Shown here one piece after another: positions 32,647 to 41,699 of a stretch of DNA of 64,000 nucleotides. Location: NCBI RefSeq assembly GCF_049310025.1, contig NZ_JBJYKD010000004.1, forward strand, positions 75,639 through 139,638, given 5' to 3'. The notes below the pieces were generated by a model, which saw only the letters and a list, made by a program, of their open reading frames with translations, did not search any database and had not been told where the DNA came from. Each line of letters starts with the position of its first letter. The stretch's first letter is position 1. This stretch comes from JBJYKD01 sp049310025 (GTDB taxonomy: Bacteria; Bacillota; Thermosediminibacteria; Thermosediminibacterales; Tepidanaerobacteraceae). A program made the position numbers and the translations under genes.

Positions 32647-33261
32647 TTGTCGAATAAGAAAAGGGTAGGGATTATGGGGGGTACGTTTGACCCTATCCAC
32701 TACGGTCACCTGGTGACGGCGGAGGCGGCCAGGATAAACTTTAATCTGGACGAAGTCGTTTTTACTCCTGCGGGCAATCCGCCGCATAAAAAGAACTACA
32801 AAGTTACCGAAGCCGAACACAGGTATCTGATGACGGTTCTTGCCGTGAATGACAATCCTTTTTTTAAAGTTTCAAGGATGGAGATTGACAGGCCCGGTTA
32901 TACCTATACAATAGACACCATCCGGCAGTTTTCTATAGAGTACGGCAAAGATACCTCTCTTTTTTTTATTAGCGGCGCCGACGCCATTCTGGATATTTTA
33001 ACGTGGAAAGATGTGGCCGAGGTGTTGAATTACTGCACTTTCATTGCCGCCACCCGGCCGGGCTATCACTTAGCCGAATTGAAAAAAAAGCTGGAAGAGA
33101 TAAAACGCCTTTACGGGAAAGATGTTTATCCTATGGAGGTAACCGGTCTTGACATATCATCTACCGATATACGAAACAGGGTAAAGCAGGGCCTTTCCAT
33201 AAAATATCTGCTGCCTGATAGTGTGGAAACATACATTAAAAAGAACGGCCTCTACAGGTGA
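32647..33261 (+). CDS. nadD: Nicotinate-nucleotide adenylyltransferase
   Basis: A 204-aa NAD-synthesis enzyme converting nicotinate mononucleotide and ATP to deamido-NAD. Motifs are GIMGGTFDPIHYGHL (nucleotidyltransferase HxGH) and the C-terminal ISSTDIRNRV. The TTG at 32647, 6 bases after GGGGGAGG, gives the family-like start MSNKKRVGIMGG; the open frame upstream overlaps the promoter. It is followed by yqeK, the usual Firmicutes pair. Confidence 0.95.
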   Translation: MSNKKRVGIMGGTFDPIHYGHLVTAEAARINFNLDEVVFTPAGNPPHKKNYKVTEAEHRYLMTVLAVNDNPFFKVSRMEIDRPGYTYTIDTIRQFSIEYGKDTSLFFISGADAILDILTWKDVAEVLNYCTFIAATRPGYHLAELKKKLEEIKRLYGKDVYPMEVTGLDISSTDIRNRVKQGLSIKYLLPDSVETYIKKNGLYR

Positions 33262-33265
33262 TAAA

Positions 33266-33850
33266 ATGCTTTCAAGAGATGACATCATAGAAAATTTAAG
33301 GACAAACCTTACTCCGGAGCGCTTTTTGCATTCCCTGAACGTTGCGCAAACAGCCGCAGGGCTTGCCGGGCATTTTGGGGCCGATATAAAGAGGGCTGAA
33401 TTGGCCGGCCTTGTGCACGATTGCCTCAAAGACCTGCCCGCGAGCGTTCAGTTGAAAATGGCTGAAAATTTTGGTATACTGTTAGATGACATTGAAAAAT
33501 CGGAACCGGCGCTGATTCACGGGCCTTTAGGTGCAGTCTATGCCCGGGAAGCTTACGGTATACAAGACGAAGATATCCTTCGAGCCGTAAGAACGCACAC
33601 GACCGGAGATGTGAATATGACTTTGCTCGATAAAATCATTTTTATTTCCGATTATATAGAACCGGCCAGAAGCTTTCCCGGAGTTGAGGAAATGAGGAAA
33701 AAGGCGTGTATAGACCTGGACGAAGCTGTACTGCTGGCTTTTGATTCGACAATTAAATACGTGCTTGCCAGGAAAAGCCTTTTGCATCCAAGGACCGTAA
33801 ACGCCAGGAATTTCCTACTCATGCAAAAGGGAAGAGAGGAGAAGCCATGA
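33266..33850 (+). CDS. yqeK: HD-domain Ap4A hydrolase YqeK
   Basis: A 194-aa HD-superfamily protein; relatives hydrolyse diadenosine tetraphosphate to ADP. The metal-binding pattern is RFLHSLNVAQTA, LVHDCLKD (HD), LIHGPLGA and DKIIFISDYIEP. The ATG at 33266 is 4 bases after nadD, with ACAGGTGA upstream. It overlaps the LCP gene by 4 bases. Confidence 0.93.
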   Translation: MLSRDDIIENLRTNLTPERFLHSLNVAQTAAGLAGHFGADIKRAELAGLVHDCLKDLPASVQLKMAENFGILLDDIEKSEPALIHGPLGAVYAREAYGIQDEDILRAVRTHTTGDVNMTLLDKIIFISDYIEPARSFPGVEEMRKKACIDLDEAVLLAFDSTIKYVLARKSLLHPRTVNARNFLLMQKGREEKP

Positions 33851-35025
33851 AAAAAATTTTGAAATACACCCTGTTATCCGTATTGTTTGTGGTTCTTTCA
33901 GTGGGCAGCGGGTTTTACTATGTTTTTTACAGTTTGAACCACCAGGGGGCGGCGGCGAACTCTTCCGATAAAATATCCAATACCGACGAATTCGTGAAAG
34001 GAGGCCGCCTCAACATACTCCTTTTGGGCCTTGATGCAGGGACCATTGGGGCAAAAGAAGAGTACAACCGCCACAGGTCCGACACCATAATGGTCTTTAG
34101 CATAGACCAAAAGAAAAAGGATGTCAAAGTTTTGTCTATACCGAGGGATACGCGGGTTAAAATTCCGGGAGTCGGAGTCCAGAAAATTAATGCGGCCATG
34201 GCTTACGGGGGAGCGGATCTGGCTGTAAAAACCGTAAAGGAATTTTTGGGGGTTCCTATTCATAACTATGTCGTTGTAAATTACAAAGGGTTTAGAGACA
34301 TAGTGGATGCCGTCGGCGGGGTTGAAATGAATATAGAAAAACGCTTAAAATACGATGATAATGCGGGCAACCTCCATATAGATTTAAAGCCCGGATTGCA
34401 GGTGCTGGACGGGGAGAAAGCCGAACAATTCGTCAGGTACAGGCATTACCCCGAAGGAGATGTAGCCAGGGTGAGGGCCCAGCAAAAATTTGTGGAAGCG
34501 TTGGCCAGGACGCTTTTAAAACCCGCCACTCTTTTAAAATTACCCAGGATAATTGACGCGGTGCAGGAAAACGTCCAGACGGATATACCGCCGCTGGAAA
34601 TGGCCAAGCTGGCCAATATGGCAAGGCAAATCAAAGAGGAAAACATCCAGATGTACATGTTGCCGGGAGAAGGCAGATATATTTCCGGCGTGAGTTATTA
34701 TATACCGTACCAGTATCAGATGGATGAATTGATTAATGACGTATTTTTTGACGGCGGCGATACAAAGGTTGCCGTATTAAACGGAAACGGTTCCTCCGGC
34801 ATAGCTTCCAAAATAGCCAAGGAACTTGAGGCCAGGGGTTTTAAAGTTGTAAAAATAGCCAACGCCGATAGCTTTGACTATGAAACCACCACAATTATAT
34901 ACCCGAAAGAGAAGAAAGACGATGCTGAAAAAATAGCACAGATTTTTCCAAAACCCGAGATGAAGGAAGAATCCCAGCTGCAAGCGGGGCTTACTACCGT
35001 AATAATCGGAAAGGATGTAAATTGA
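33847..35025 (+). CDS. LytR-CpsA-Psr (LCP) family wall-polymer ligase with LytR_C domain
   Basis: A 392-aa membrane-anchored enzyme expected to transfer teichoic acid-like or other glycopolymers to peptidoglycan. It has an N-terminal signal anchor (YTLLSVLFVVLSVGSGFYYVFYSL), an LCP domain (RSDTIMVFSIDQ, then SIPRDTRVKIPG, and EGDVARVRAQQKF with conserved arginines) and a C-terminal LytR_C domain (KVAVLNGNGSSGIASKIAKEL). It lies between yqeK and rsfS, a frequent clostridial order. Confidence 0.92.
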   Translation: MKKILKYTLLSVLFVVLSVGSGFYYVFYSLNHQGAAANSSDKISNTDEFVKGGRLNILLLGLDAGTIGAKEEYNRHRSDTIMVFSIDQKKKDVKVLSIPRDTRVKIPGVGVQKINAAMAYGGADLAVKTVKEFLGVPIHNYVVVNYKGFRDIVDAVGGVEMNIEKRLKYDDNAGNLHIDLKPGLQVLDGEKAEQFVRYRHYPEGDVARVRAQQKFVEALARTLLKPATLLKLPRIIDAVQENVQTDIPPLEMAKLANMARQIKEENIQMYMLPGEGRYISGVSYYIPYQYQMDELINDVFFDGGDTKVAVLNGNGSSGIASKIAKELEARGFKVVKIANADSFDYETTTIIYPKEKKDDAEKIAQIFPKPEMKEESQLQAGLTTVIIGKDVN

Positions 35026-35042
35026 AAAGTGGAGGGAAATGG

Positions 35043-35417
35043 ATGGAAAAAGACCCAAAAGCCTGTGCCGTATTAGCTGCAAAAACCCTTGACGACAAAA
35101 AGGGTCGTGATATAGTAATCCTTGATATCAGCGATATATCCAGTATAGCCGACTATTTCGTTATAGCCACAGGCAGGTCGATAATTCATGTAAAAGCACT
35201 GGCCGATGAAGTGGAGAAAAAACTCATGGAAGAAGGCTATAAGCTGAGAGGCAAAGAAGGTTATGAAGAGGCTAAATGGGTCTTGCTTGATTTTAACGAT
35301 GTGGTGATTCACATTTTTTATGAACCCGAGAGAGAATACTACATGCTGGAGAGGTTATGGGCCGATGCCAGACGGCTGGACATTGACATAACCTGCCAGA
35401 TTTCATATAATAAATAA
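35043..35417 (+). CDS. rsfS: Ribosomal silencing factor RsfS
   Basis: A 124-aa protein that binds L14 and blocks subunit joining under starvation. Conserved blocks are DIVILDISDISSIADYFVIATGRS and KEGYEEAKWVLLDFNDVVIHIF. The ATG at 35043 follows GTGGAGGG. It ends the nadD-yqeK-LCP-rsfS cluster and precedes the leuS T-box. Confidence 0.95.
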   Translation: MEKDPKACAVLAAKTLDDKKGRDIVILDISDISSIADYFVIATGRSIIHVKALADEVEKKLMEEGYKLRGKEGYEEAKWVLLDFNDVVIHIFYEPEREYYMLERLWADARRLDIDITCQISYNK

Positions 35418-35433
35418 TTGAAAACGGAGTTTA

Positions 35434-35624
35434 CAAGGAGTAGTAGGGGCAAAATCCTTCACAGAGATCCGGAGGAGGGTGAAAATCCGGAAAGGGAAAT
35501 GCCTTGAACTCGCCTTGAAAGTTCGGCCGGCAGGCGTTAAAATGCAAAGAGGGGGCTTTTTGCCAATTAGGGTGGTACCGCGAGAAAGGGCTTCTCGTCC
35601 CTAAAAGGGATGAGGAGCTTTTAA
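35434..35624 (+). promoter_or_regulatory. T-box leader of leuS
   Basis: The region has a Stem I-like hairpin stretch (35440-35520), a candidate CTC leucine specifier at 35509-35511 in the GAACTC context, the highly conserved T-box AGGGTGGTACCGCG (35569-35582), and a terminator stem CTTCTCGTCCCT/AGGGATGAGGAG (35591-35618) followed by CTTTT. Uncharged tRNA-Leu should pair with the T-box bulge and prevent termination. The specifier was assigned by eye. Confidence 0.9.
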
Positions 35625-35679
35625 TTTATTTTAATTTATATAGTTTATATCTTTATTCGCGTTAAAAGGAGGTATCAGA

Positions 35680-38130
35680 ATGGTTTACGATTTTAAGGCC
35701 ATTGAAGAAAAATGGCAAAAAAAATGGTCGGAAGAAAAACTGTATAAAGTTGAAGAGGACTCGAATAAGCCCAAGTATTATTGCCTTGAAATGTTTCCCT
35801 ATCCTTCCGGGAAGCTTCACATGGGCCATGTGCGAAATTACTCCATCGGCGATGTGGTGGCCCGTTTTAAAAGAATGAACGGTTACAATGTACTCCATCC
35901 AATGGGATGGGACGCTTTCGGCCTCCCAGCCGAAAATGCGGCCATAAAACACGGCATTCACCCGGCAAAGTGGACATGGGACAATATTGACAATATGAGG
36001 CGTCAACTGAAAAGCCTTGGTCTGAGCTATGACTGGGACCGGGAAGTGGCCACATGTCATCCCGGCTATTACAGGTGGACCCAGTGGTTCTTCCTGAAGC
36101 TCTATGAGAGAGGCCTTGCATACCGCAAAAAGGCTTTTGTAAACTGGTGTCCTTCCTGCGCCACCGTGCTGGCAAACGAACAGGTGGTTGATGGAAAATG
36201 TCATCGGTGCGGGGCAGAAGTGGGCAAGAAGGATCTGGAACAGTGGTTTTTCAGGATAACGGACTATGCGGAAGAATTGCTCAAGGATCTGGAAAAACTT
36301 ACAGGATGGCCCGACAAGGTCAAGATAATGCAGGAAAACTGGATTGGCAGGAGCGAAGGGGTGGAATTTTCGTTTTCGGCAGAAAAGACCGGCGATAAGA
36401 TTCCGGTGTTTACCACCAGACCCGATACGGTTTACGGTGTGTCTTATCTGGTTTTGGCCCCCGAGCACCCCCTGGTCGATAAACTATCTGCCGGGACGGA
36501 GCAGGAAGAGGCGGTAAAAGAATTCAAAAAGAAAATGGAAAAGTACAGCGAAATAACCAGGACCTCCAATGAAACCGAAAAAGAAGGCGTTTTTACAGGA
36601 GCCTATGCTGTAAATCCGATGAACAATGAGAAAGTTCCAATCTGGATAGCCAATTACGTTCTCCTGGATTACGGTACCGGTGCGGTAATGGGTGTCCCCG
36701 CCCACGACCAGAGGGACTTTGAGTTTGCCAGAAAATACGGTCTTCCCATAAAAATTGTAGTATCTCCGTCGGAAAAGCAGTTAAAAGCCGATGAAATGAC
36801 GGAAGCGTATGTAGATAGGGGCAGGCTGGTCAATTCGGACAGATTTGACGGCATGGATAATATGGAAGCCATAAAGGCCATCGGCCGTTATATGGAAGAG
36901 AAGGGCATAGGCAGGGTTAAGGTGAATTACAAACTGAGAGACTGGCTGATTTCACGCCAGAGGTACTGGGGAGCCCCCATTCCCATCGTTTACTGCGATA
37001 AATGCGGCATCGTGCCGGTCCCCGAAAAGGACCTGCCGGTGATGCTGCCGCCGGAAGTGGAGTTCAATCCCAGGGGCACTTCGCCTTTACTTGAATGCCA
37101 GGAGTTTTTAAACACCGAATGTCCCCGGTGCGGAGGCCCTGCGCGCAGGGAAACCGATACAATGGATACCTTTATGTGCTCCTCCTGGTATTATTACCGC
37201 TACACCGACCCACGAAATACCGAACGGCCCTTTGACAGAGAAAAGCTTGACTACTGGATGCCCGTCGACCAGTACATTGGCGGCGTGGAACATGCCATAT
37301 TGCACCTGATGTATTCCAGATTCTTCAATAAGGTCATGAGGGACATCGGTCTGGTGGGGGTCGACGAACCGTTCCAGAACCTGTTGACTCAAGGTATGGT
37401 TCTAAAAGACGGGGCCAAGATGTCAAAGTCATTGGGCAATATAGTAAGTCCCGAGGAAATCATCGAAAAATACGGCGCCGATACTGCAAGGCTATTCATA
37501 CTGTTTGCATCGCCGCCCGAAAAGGACCTGGAGTGGAGCGACCAGGGGGTAGAAGGGTCTTTCAGGTTCCTGCAGAGGGTGTGGAGGCTGGTGAACGAAC
37601 TTTCCAGCAGAACGGGGGAGGCTTGCCCGGATGAAGCGGTTGACAGAGAAGTGCGCAGGCTGGTGCACAAAACCATAAAAAAGGTGACGGAAGATATAAA
37701 TGAAAGGTTCAATTTCAATACCGCCATAAGCGCCATCATGGAGATGGTGAACGGCTTATACGCCTTCAAGGAAAAACCCGTTTCGAGTTCGGTTATTAAA
37801 GAAGCGGTGGAGAGCCTCCTATTGATGCTGGCACCGTTCGCACCCCATATGACCGAAGAGCTGTGGGAGAAATTGGGCCATGAAAAGAGCATTCACCTTG
37901 CAAGCTGGCCCTGCTACGATGAAGAAGCGATAAAAGAAGATGAGTTCGAAATAGTGGTGCAGGTCAACGGCAAAGTCCGTGGGAAAATCAATTTGCCCGC
38001 GGAGGCGACCGATGAAGAGGTTAAAGAAGCGGCATTAAAGCATGAAAAGGTCCAGGCTTACATTGAGGGTAAAAATGTGGTTAAAGTCGTAACAGTGCCC
38101 AAAAAACTTGTCAATATTGTGGTAAAGTGA
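35680..38130 (+). CDS. leuS: Leucyl-tRNA synthetase
   Basis: An 816-aa class I synthetase charging tRNA-Leu. The HIGH motif is HMGH at residues 47-50 and KMSKS at 580-584. Zinc-type cysteines are in CPSCATV and CHRCG. An editing domain (about 220-415) includes the TTRPDTVYGVSYLVLAPEHP region, and the C-terminal domain ends in VQVNGKVRGKI and a short tail. It is regulated by the T-box upstream. Confidence 0.98.
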   Translation: MVYDFKAIEEKWQKKWSEEKLYKVEEDSNKPKYYCLEMFPYPSGKLHMGHVRNYSIGDVVARFKRMNGYNVLHPMGWDAFGLPAENAAIKHGIHPAKWTWDNIDNMRRQLKSLGLSYDWDREVATCHPGYYRWTQWFFLKLYERGLAYRKKAFVNWCPSCATVLANEQVVDGKCHRCGAEVGKKDLEQWFFRITDYAEELLKDLEKLTGWPDKVKIMQENWIGRSEGVEFSFSAEKTGDKIPVFTTRPDTVYGVSYLVLAPEHPLVDKLSAGTEQEEAVKEFKKKMEKYSEITRTSNETEKEGVFTGAYAVNPMNNEKVPIWIANYVLLDYGTGAVMGVPAHDQRDFEFARKYGLPIKIVVSPSEKQLKADEMTEAYVDRGRLVNSDRFDGMDNMEAIKAIGRYMEEKGIGRVKVNYKLRDWLISRQRYWGAPIPIVYCDKCGIVPVPEKDLPVMLPPEVEFNPRGTSPLLECQEFLNTECPRCGGPARRETDTMDTFMCSSWYYYRYTDPRNTERPFDREKLDYWMPVDQYIGGVEHAILHLMYSRFFNKVMRDIGLVGVDEPFQNLLTQGMVLKDGAKMSKSLGNIVSPEEIIEKYGADTARLFILFASPPEKDLEWSDQGVEGSFRFLQRVWRLVNELSSRTGEACPDEAVDREVRRLVHKTIKKVTEDINERFNFNTAISAIMEMVNGLYAFKEKPVSSSVIKEAVESLLLMLAPFAPHMTEELWEKLGHEKSIHLASWPCYDEEAIKEDEFEIVVQVNGKVRGKINLPAEATDEEVKEAALKHEKVQAYIEGKNVVKVVTVPKKLVNIVVK

Positions 38131-38163
38131 GCGAGCCCCTTTAACGGTAAAGCATATTAATTT

Positions 38164-38205
38164 AAGGATAGACTTTTGCAACAAAACTGCAAGTCTATCC
38201 TTTTA
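38164..38205 (+). terminator. Intrinsic terminator after leuS
   Basis: A long stem: AAGGATAGAC with GTCTATCCTT, continued by TTGCA with TGCAA around a two-base bulge, then TTTTA. Confidence 0.7.
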
Positions 38206-38218
38206 AAATTTTAACCGG

Positions 38219-38317
38219 TTAATTTTGTTTTTCGTGTAAGATAGCAACGTAAGGGGAAAACGTTGCATCATTTGGGTTAAAGGTATGTTAATTTTGCTTT
38301 TTATGTAAAATAACAAG
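38219..38317 (+). repeat. Imperfect 30-base direct repeat upstream of sufC
   Basis: Two copies, 38219-38248 and 38288-38317, 69 bases apart, share 24 of 30 positions by eye: both begin TTAATTTTG and carry TTTT, TGTAA and CAA blocks at the same places. They lie 110 to 200 bases before sufC, where a regulator of Fe-S assembly could bind. No protein is assigned. Confidence 0.5.
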
Positions 38318-38423
38318 CCGCGCACATGTTGCAGAACAAACGTATTGTAATCCCCAGTAAAGTGATGTAGAATATTTAAAGAATAAAACCAAGAAAATAT
38401 TACCGGAAAAGAGGATGAAATAT

Positions 38424-39167
38424 ATGCTGAAATTGGAATCGGTTAGTTTGGATGTTGTAAACGGCTCTGGGGATGTATCTATCCTTAAAAATATAAATCT
38501 GGAGCTTGAAGACAACAAATTTTACGCTTTAACAGGTCCCAATGGAGGCGGAAAAACTTCCCTGGCAAAGGTAATAATGGGTATATACAGAAACTCGGGT
38601 GGAAGAATCTTTCTTGACGGCACCGACATAACGGATATGAGCATTACCGAGAGAGCCAATCTCGGCATAAGCTACGCCTTTCAAAACCCTCCAAGATTCA
38701 AGGGTTTAAAAGTAAAAGACCTTCTGAAAATTTCGGCCCACAACGGAGAGGATACGTCATATGCCAGGCTGAGGGCCGTGGGGCTCTGCCCTCAGGATTA
38801 CATTGACAGGGAATGCGACAACAGCCTTTCGGGTGGAGAAATAAAGCGGATAGAACTTGCTACGGTCCTTGCGAGGCCCTCGAAAGCAATCATCTATGAT
38901 GAGCCTGAAGCCGGGGTGGATCTGTGGAGCTTTGAAAACCTTCTTCAATTAATAAGAAATTATCATTTAAAGGGCAATGTAATCAGCATCGTAATAACCC
39001 ATCATGAAAGGGTACTGTCCCTTGCCGATGAGATTATTTTAATGGCTGACGGCGAGATTAAGGAAATGGGCGGCAGGGAAAAGATGTGGCCCATACTGCA
39101 GGAAGGATTTAAATGCCGCTGGCAGGAAAATTGCGGGGGTGATTCCGGTGAAATTAACTGCTATTGA
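38424..39167 (+). CDS. sufC: Fe-S cluster assembly ATPase SufC
   Basis: A 247-aa ABC-type ATPase of the SufBC scaffold. Walker A GPNGGGKTSL, the Q-loop YAFQNPPRFKG (the FQNP form is typical of SufC), signature LSGGEIKRIEL, Walker B AIIYDEPEAGVD and the switch histidine VITHHER are present. The ATG at 38424 lies 9 bases after AAAGAGG; an ATG at 38415 is too close to it. It overlaps sufB by 20 bases. A two-gene suf system is usual in anaerobes. Confidence 0.88.
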   Translation: MLKLESVSLDVVNGSGDVSILKNINLELEDNKFYALTGPNGGGKTSLAKVIMGIYRNSGGRIFLDGTDITDMSITERANLGISYAFQNPPRFKGLKVKDLLKISAHNGEDTSYARLRAVGLCPQDYIDRECDNSLSGGEIKRIELATVLARPSKAIIYDEPEAGVDLWSFENLLQLIRNYHLKGNVISIVITHHERVLSLADEIILMADGEIKEMGGREKMWPILQEGFKCRWQENCGGDSGEINCY

Positions 39168-40071
39168 TCAGGAACTGTTAAAAACGGTGGCGGATTTGCA
39201 TCAAATTCCCGCTGGCGCTTTTAACATAAGAAAAGACGGGCAGGGGATTCAAAGGCAGTCTTCCCGCCATATCGAGGTTAAACCAAAGCAGGATAGGCCG
39301 GGAATCGATGTCATTGTAGCTCCGGGTACTAAAAATGAGGCCGTTCACATACCGGTTTTAATAACCATGTCTGGAGTAATAGATGTCGTTTACAACACCA
39401 TAGAGATTGGGGAAGGTTCCGACGTGACCGTAGTCGCTGGCTGCGGGATACATAACCCCGGTTCAAAAAAATCACAGCACGACGGCATCCATGAGATTAT
39501 CGTGCGCCGTGGTGCGCGCATGAGGTATGTTGAAAAGCACTACGGTGAAGGTGAAGGCACCGGCGAAAGGGTGTTAAACCCCAAGACCATCCTGATAATG
39601 GAAAAGGATTCAACAGTAGAAATGGAATTGACCCAGATAAAAGGAGTTGACAGCACCGTCCGCGAGACAAAAGCAAGAGTGGCCGAAGGTGCAAGCCTCG
39701 CCATAACAGAACGCCTTCTTACCCACGGTCGCCAGGAGGCAATATCGGAAATGCTGATAGAGCTTGAGGGCGATGGAAGCAGCGCCCGGGTGGTTTCCCG
39801 ATCGGTGGCAAAGGACAGTTCCGTACAAATTTTCCGGCCCAATGTGATTGCCAGGGCACGCGCCAGGGGCCATGTGGAATGTGACTCCATAATAATGGAC
39901 AAAGGCAGGATAAGTTCTTCCCCCGCCATCTCGGCAGAACACCCGGACGCACAGCTCACCCATGAAGCCGCCATTGGCAGGATAGCCGAAGAACAGTTGA
40001 TAAAGCTGATGACCCTCGGCCTTTCGGAAAAGGAGGCCGAAGACGTGATACTCCGGGGGTTTCTGCAATGA
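39148..40071 (+). CDS. sufB: SufB/SufD-family Fe-S scaffold protein
   Basis: A 307-aa SufB/D protein, shorter than classical SufB (about 470 aa), as in minimal SufBC systems of anaerobes and archaea. The beta-helix core runs from about residue 60 (VIVAPGTKNEAVHIPVLITM) to 260 and the C-terminal block SSSPAISAEHPDAQLTHEAAIGRI-type SufB region follows with the conserved EAAIGRI and LMTLGLSEKEAE. Start GTG 39148 after GGGGGTGATT. It overlaps cobQ by 4 bases. Confidence 0.87.
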   Translation: MKLTAIDQELLKTVADLHQIPAGAFNIRKDGQGIQRQSSRHIEVKPKQDRPGIDVIVAPGTKNEAVHIPVLITMSGVIDVVYNTIEIGEGSDVTVVAGCGIHNPGSKKSQHDGIHEIIVRRGARMRYVEKHYGEGEGTGERVLNPKTILIMEKDSTVEMELTQIKGVDSTVRETKARVAEGASLAITERLLTHGRQEAISEMLIELEGDGSSARVVSRSVAKDSSVQIFRPNVIARARARGHVECDSIIMDKGRISSSPAISAEHPDAQLTHEAAIGRIAEEQLIKLMTLGLSEKEAEDVILRGFLQ

Positions 40072-41678
40072 CGGCAAAGTGTATAATGGTCCAGGGTACC
40101 GGCTCTTCGGTGGGAAAAAGCCGCCTTGTCGCCGGCCTCTGCCGGGTTTTCAGACAGGACGGGTTTAAGGTGGTCCCGTTTAAATCTCAGAATATGGCTC
40201 TTAACTCCTTTATAACAAACGAGGGCCTTGAAATGGGGCGGGCTCAGGTGGCCCAGGCCGAAGCCTGCGGCGTCGAACCTTCTGTCCTGATGAACCCGGT
40301 GCTTCTCAAACCCAGTTCCGATAAAAACTGCCAGGTAATAATAATGGGAAAGGTCTATGGCAACCTGTCTGCCGCGGATTACCACGAGTTCAAGCCGAAA
40401 CTGCTTGATATTGTAAAACAGGCCTACGACAGGCTTGCGGCAGAAAACGATATTATAGTCATAGAAGGCGCCGGGAGCCCCGCCGAAATAAACCTGAGGG
40501 ACCGTGACATCGTAAATATGGGCATGGCTGAGCTTGTCGACGCTCCGGTCATACTGGTGGGCGATATCGATAAAGGCGGTGTTTTTGCCTCCCTGGCGGG
40601 TACCATGCTTCTGCTTTCCGAAAGCGAGAAAGCCAGGGTAAAAGGCGTAGTGATTAACAAATTTCGCGGAGATCTGGAGATTTTAAGGCCTGGCCTTGAG
40701 ATGCTGGAAGGCATAATTAAAAGGCCGGTTTTGGGGGTGGTTCCGTATACTGACATCTATGTAGACGAGGAAGATTCGCCTCGCGCGGAGATTTTAAGAT
40801 TAAAGATAAATGAGGTATCAAAACAATCTCCAGAAGGGGACTTAAAAAGCCGGGAAGTTGACCTGAAAGCGCAAAACGACGTTATTATTAAAGTGCTGTA
40901 CCTGCCGCATATATCCAACTTTACGGACTTTGTCCCCCTTTCCGTATACGCCGGTGTAAAACTTTCTTATGTTACACCGGGATCGAGGATTGGAGACGCC
41001 GACCTAGTTATAATACCGGGCACCAAGAATACCATAGAAGACCTGACATTTTTAAAGGGGCAGGGATGGCATGAGGAAATAAAGGAGCTTTTATATAAAG
41101 GCGCTGTCATTATGGGTATTTGCGGCGGCTACCAGATGCTGGGCAGAAGCATAAGAGATCCGCATCGAATTGAAAGTAACCTGGAATACGCCGAAGGGCT
41201 GGGGCTGCTGGATATTGACACAGAGATAGAACGAGAAAAGGTAACCACCAGGGTTTCCGGTACGGTGATTGAAGGGCTCGCGGGCTTTGCCGGATGCCTC
41301 GGCGGGGCCAGGGTGGAAGGCTATGAAATTCACATGGGAAAGACCGTGCTTTCCAACGGCGCTTCAAGCTTTATATCCATCGAAAAGAGATTGGGCGAAA
41401 ATGTAATGGCTTTAGATGGGGCCGTTAATTCCGAAGGCAGGGTCCTGGGCACTTACCTGCACGGAATTTTTGAAAGCGGGGAGTTTGCTTCAAAGCTTTT
41501 AAAGAATTTGAAAGAAGCAAAATACCGGGGTGATATAAATACAGGACGTGAAATTACCGTGGATTTTAAAATGTTTAAAGAAAGAGAATACGATCGGTGG
41601 GCGGCGGTGGTGCGCAGCAGTTTGAATATGGATATGATTTATGAAATAATGGGAATATCGCGAAAGGAAACCAGGTAG
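40068..41678 (+). CDS. cobQ: Adenosylcobyric acid synthase
   Basis: A 536-aa glutamine-dependent amidotransferase of the cobalamin pathway that amidates four side chains of adenosylcobyrinate diamide. The ATP-binding N-terminal domain starts VQGTGSSVGKSRLVAGLCR; the class I glutaminase domain has the catalytic cysteine in MGICGGYQMLG and the histidine in GTYLHGIFE. No other cobalamin gene is adjacent, so it is isolated from its pathway and coupled by ATGA overlap to sufB. A B12-like cofactor need is inferred. Confidence 0.93.
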   Translation: MTAKCIMVQGTGSSVGKSRLVAGLCRVFRQDGFKVVPFKSQNMALNSFITNEGLEMGRAQVAQAEACGVEPSVLMNPVLLKPSSDKNCQVIIMGKVYGNLSAADYHEFKPKLLDIVKQAYDRLAAENDIIVIEGAGSPAEINLRDRDIVNMGMAELVDAPVILVGDIDKGGVFASLAGTMLLLSESEKARVKGVVINKFRGDLEILRPGLEMLEGIIKRPVLGVVPYTDIYVDEEDSPRAEILRLKINEVSKQSPEGDLKSREVDLKAQNDVIIKVLYLPHISNFTDFVPLSVYAGVKLSYVTPGSRIGDADLVIIPGTKNTIEDLTFLKGQGWHEEIKELLYKGAVIMGICGGYQMLGRSIRDPHRIESNLEYAEGLGLLDIDTEIEREKVTTRVSGTVIEGLAGFAGCLGGARVEGYEIHMGKTVLSNGASSFISIEKRLGENVMALDGAVNSEGRVLGTYLHGIFESGEFASKLLKNLKEAKYRGDINTGREITVDFKMFKEREYDRWAAVVRSSLNMDMIYEIMGISRKETR

Positions 41679-41699
41679 ATTTGCGCGGGAGTGGAGTTT

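Noticed and set aside
35662..36468. A 268-codon minus-strand ORF opposite the start of leuS
   Set aside because: Shadow of leuS; it has no features of its own.
38164..38205. The leuS terminator arms as an insertion-sequence end
   Set aside because: The long stem looks like an inverted terminal repeat, but no transposase or second end is present and the T run and position fit a terminator.
39540..40385. A 281-codon minus-strand ORF across sufB and cobQ
   Set aside because: Overlaps two well-supported genes, has no ribosome-binding site or recognisable domain.
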